Notes under the pieces: generated by a model | What the model saw: the letters and a program-made list of their open reading frames with translations, nothing else | The model's database searches: none | Told to the model about the DNA's origin: nothing | Program-made: the position numbers and the translations under genes | In this document: one piece after another, positions 61,944-64,000 of the stretch | Layout: every line of letters begins with the position of its first letter | Position numbering within the stretch: the stretch's first letter is position 1 | From: Tissierella praeacuta_A | GTDB taxonomy: Bacteria; Bacillota; Clostridia; Tissierellales; Tissierellaceae | Direction of reading: 5' to 3' | Length of the DNA stretch: 64,000 nucleotides | NCBI RefSeq assembly: GCF_040396155.1 | Contig: NZ_JBEBOY010000003.1 | Span: 62,001-126,000, forward strand

Positions 61944-62486
61944 ATGTTTAAGTATCTCATAGAAGAAGCAAATAATATATTAGAAAAAGATCCTGCAGCT
62001 AAAAATCTTTTTACAGCTATGTTTTTCTATCCAAGTCTAAAGGCAATAATTTATCATAAGATTGCATATAAACTGTATGAGAGAAAAAGATTCGTACTTT
62101 CTTGGATGATATCACAACGAGCTAGAAGAATAACTGGAATTGAGATACATCCAGGAGCTAAAATTGGAAAAAAATTATTTATAGATCATGGAATGGGTGT
62201 AGTAATAGGTGAAACTGCAGAAGTAGGAGATAATGTGTTGATGTATCATGGTGTAACACTTGGCGGAATAGGCGGTGAAAAAGGTACTAAAAGACATCCT
62301 ACTATAGAAGATGATGTTATAATTGGTGCAGGCGCTAAGATATTAGGTCCTATAACTATTGGGAGAGGAGCTAAAATTGGTGCAAATTCCGTAGTCTTAG
62401 ACGATGTGCCACCATATTCTACAGCAGTTGGTGCTCCAGCAAGAGTAGTTCGAAAAAAATATAATGCCTATATTTACGTTGTATAA
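61944..62486 (+). CDS. cysE: Serine O-acetyltransferase
   Basis: 180 residues from ATG 61944 behind GGAGAGTGAT; an ATG at 61929 would overlap cysK. Left-handed beta-helix hexapeptide repeats from about residue 65 with the active-site GIEIHPGAKIGKKLFIDHG and DNVLMYHGVTLGG. Makes O-acetylserine for CysK; the two gene products commonly form the cysteine synthase complex. Five bases after cysK, same T-box control. Confidence 0.95.
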   Translation: MFKYLIEEANNILEKDPAAKNLFTAMFFYPSLKAIIYHKIAYKLYERKRFVLSWMISQRARRITGIEIHPGAKIGKKLFIDHGMGVVIGETAEVGDNVLMYHGVTLGGIGGEKGTKRHPTIEDDVIIGAGAKILGPITIGRGAKIGANSVVLDDVPPYSTAVGAPARVVRKKYNAYIYVV

Positions 62487-62508
62487 ATCTGATTAAATAT
62501 ATTTTCTG

Positions 62509-62536
62509 TTTACAATATAAAAATCTAGAGTATAAT
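62509..62536 (+). promoter_or_regulatory. Promoter of the trpS T-box leader
   Basis: TTTACA at 62509-62514 and TATAAT at 62531-62536, 16 bases apart. It begins 22 bases after the cysE stop, so trpS has its own promoter. Confidence 0.7.
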
Positions 62537-62539
62537 ATA

Positions 62540-62770
62540 TAATAAGAGCAATGAACAAGAGTAGTAATCATAAAAAAGGTCTAAAGCGAACTAGGAATAG
62601 TGAGAGCCTAGTGATACTGTTATGATGAATGGACTTGTGAGTTTATATCTGAAATAAGTAAGATATAGGATTTATCCACCTTACAGGATTAAAGCCGGCT
62701 TTTAGCAAGAAGAGTGGTACCGCGGAATTATCCTTTCGTCTCTTTAATCAGAGATGAAAGGTTTTTTTTA
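62540..62770 (+). promoter_or_regulatory. T-box leader (Trp) of trpS
   Basis: The T-box AGAGTGGTACCGCGG lies near 62713, and the specifier TGG (Trp) at 62630-62632 is in GATGAATGGACTT. Terminator arms CCTTTCGTCTCT and AGAGATGAAAGG followed by seven T end near 62770. Uncharged tRNA-Trp should allow read-through into trpS. Confidence 0.92.
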
Positions 62771-63043
62771 TGACCTAACTTAGCGAACGTAGTGAGCTTT
62801 AGTAGGTCAAACGCAACGAACGCCAAATTCATGCGAATGATAATGAGCAAATGAATTTGTGCAGTGAGACTGCGGGAAATGACCTAACTTAGCGAACGTA
62901 GTGAGCTTTAGTAGGTCAAACGCAACGAACGCCAAATTCATGCGAATGATAATGAGCAAATGAATTTGTGCAGTGAGACTGCGGGAAATGACCTAACTTA
63001 GCGAACGTAGTGAGCTTTAGTAGGTCAAACGCAATGAGCACCA
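62771..63043 (+). repeat. Tandem 109-base repeat, two and a half copies, in the trpS leader
   Basis: Copies begin at 62771 and 62880 with identical bases over 109 positions, and a third, partial copy runs from 62989 to about 63043. Each copy holds hairpins with TGACCTA/TAGGTCA arms around GCGAACGTAGTGAGC, AAATTCAT/ATGAATTT arms around GCGAATGATAATGAGC, and GCAGTGAGACTGC. It is more GC-rich than its surroundings. No reading frame is conserved. Confidence 0.9.
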
Positions 63044-63072
63044 ACCTTAATGTAGAATTTATCATTGGGAGT

Positions 63073-63119
63073 GTCCGTTAGGACCAAATCTATACGAGCG
63101 TAGCGAGTAAATAGATTTG
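63073..63119 (+). repeat. Further hairpin module with a related loop
   Basis: GTCCGTTAGGAC, then CAAATCTAT and ATAGATTTG flank ACGAGCGTAGCGAGTA, which resembles the GCGAACGTAGTGAGC loop of the upstream repeat although the arms are unrelated. TTGCGAAACTGCGAG follows. Confidence 0.75.
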
Positions 63120-63176
63120 AGTTGCGAAACTGCGAGAAGCTATTTAAATTATAAATTAGTGAAAGGAGATATTTAT

Positions 63177-64000
63177 ATGGAAAAGAAAACTGTATTTAGT
63201 GGAGTGCAACCATCAGGAGCATTGACTATTGGAAATTATATAGGAGCTATAAAAAATTGGGTAGACTTACAAGAAGAATATGATTGCTACTATTGTATTG
63301 TTGATATGCATGCTATTACAGTACCTCAAGTACCAAAGGATCTTAGAAAAAATACATTAGAGGTATTGGCATTATATTTAGCTTGTGGAATGGACCCAGA
63401 AAAATCCACGATATTTATTCAGTCCCATGTGCCAGCTCATGCAGAATTAACCTGGGTATTAAATAGTATATCATATATGGGGCAACTAAATAGAATGACT
63501 CAATATAAAGAAAAATCTAGAAGATCAGAGGAAAATTTAAATGCTGCTTTATTTACTTATCCAGTTTTGATGGCAGCAGATATACTTTTATATCAGGCTG
63601 ATTTAGTACCAGTAGGGGAAGATCAAAAGCAACATTTAGAGTTAGCTAGAGATTTGGCTGTTAGGTTTAATAATAAATATAGTGATACTTTTAAAGTTCC
63701 AGAACCTTTAATCAAGGAATTCGGAGCAAAAATAATGAGTCTTCAAAATCCAGAAGCAAAAATGAGTAAATCAGATTCAGATGAAAATGGATATATATTG
63801 ATTTTAGATAATAAAGATGCCATAAGAAGGAAGATAAAAAGAGCAGTTACAGATTCCTTAGGTGTAATGTCTTATAATGATGACCAATCTGGATTAAAAA
63901 ATTTATTAACAATTTATAGCATATTTTCAAAGGAAGAAATATCAGAAATAGTAAACCGCTATGAAGGGCAAGGCTATGGAAAATTCAAAGATGATTTAGC
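63177..64000 (+). CDS. trpS: Tryptophanyl-tRNA synthetase, 5' part (runs off the window)
   Basis: 275 residues are visible from ATG 63177, 8 bases after AAAGGAG. It is the class-I enzyme that charges tRNA-Trp. VFSGVQPSGALTIGNYIGA carries the HIGH-type site, and AKMSKSDSD is the KMSKS loop. TYPVLMAADILLYQADLVPVGEDQKQHLEL, here named by its D and Q positions, is the tryptophan-binding region. The missing 3' part (about 50 residues) lies outside. The leader agrees: Trp T-box, specifier TGG. Confidence 0.97.
   Translation, partial: MEKKTVFSGVQPSGALTIGNYIGAIKNWVDLQEEYDCYYCIVDMHAITVPQVPKDLRKNTLEVLALYLACGMDPEKSTIFIQSHVPAHAELTWVLNSISYMGQLNRMTQYKEKSRRSEENLNAALFTYPVLMAADILLYQADLVPVGEDQKQHLELARDLAVRFNNKYSDTFKVPEPLIKEFGAKIMSLQNPEAKMSKSDSDENGYILILDNKDAIRRKIKRAVTDSLGVMSYNDDQSGLKNLLTIYSIFSKEEISEIVNRYEGQGYGKFKDDL

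Noticed and set aside
62771..63043. Tandem repeats as a CRISPR array
   Set aside because: The unit is 109 bases with identical content and no unique spacers, and no cas gene is nearby.

Overview
The window is low-GC, AT-rich Firmicutes DNA from an endospore-forming anaerobe of class Clostridia (Tissierellales-like is a guess). The grounds are frequent TTG/GTG starts behind strong Shine-Dalgarno sites, a gerA-type germination operon (51.7-55.5 kb), a GerS/YdcC-like lipoprotein beside alr, a split transketolase, two T-box leaders, FtsEX with an M23 amidase activator, and an FTHF/F420-ligase-like pair. No tRNA, rRNA, CRISPR array or intact mobile element was seen.

Layout. 0-4.1 kb: an AcpS-NnrD fusion, GerS/YdcC-like lipoprotein, alr and endoAI-endoA toxin-antitoxin, the same order as around B. 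subtilis acpS-ydcC-alr-ndoAI-ndoA. 4.3-13 kb: an exported small protein, then a cell-surface polysaccharide operon (WecC-type dehydrogenase, two family-4 glycosyltransferases, two DUF4330 membrane proteins, Wzy/WaaL-type polymerase, CsaB pyruvyltransferase, TagA/WecG-type transferase), fitting a pyruvylated secondary cell-wall polymer of the kind that anchors SLH proteins. 13-20 kb: YitT protein, split transketolase, PrcB-like protein, LysM protein, Lon-like protease. 20-24.8 kb: CofE-like ligase and 5-formyl-THF cyclo-ligase on the minus strand, then ftsE-ftsX-M23 peptidase. 24.9-33 kb: an AraC-controlled catabolic island (UroD-like methyltransferase, YfcC carrier, cysteine-desulfidase-like enzyme, M20 amidohydrolase, DMT transporter, beta-hydroxyacid dehydrogenase). 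It separates ftsEX from ctpB, a MinJ-like PDZ protein and LexA-box-controlled uvrBA, genes that lie near each other in B. subtilis. 42-47 kb: two orphan exported proteins, an ABC exporter, a stand-alone rpsD. 47-51.6 kb: thioesterase, MATE pump, DUF1893, ECF S component, MTA/SAH deaminase. 51.7-55.5 kb: gerAA-gerAC-gerAB. 55.5-58.2 kb: a two-component system with a Met/His-rich sensor loop, interrupted by a convergent small secreted Met-rich protein. 58.2-60.5 kb: a decayed region with transposase fragments, a pseudogene and an orphan secreted protein. 60.5-64 kb: Cys T-box with cysK-cysE, then Trp T-box with trpS, whose leader carries a tandem array of modular hairpin repeats.

Most worth a second look: the hairpin repeat array inside the trpS leader (62.77-63.12 kb), the catabolic island with its altered UroD zinc motif and a transporter that seems to start at ATT, the AcpS-NnrD fusion lacking NnrE, the GerC protein without its lipidation cysteine, the Met/His-rich two-component locus, and a Fur-like operator inside the palindrome upstream of rpsD. 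All function calls rest on reading motifs and gene order by eye; no database search was run.
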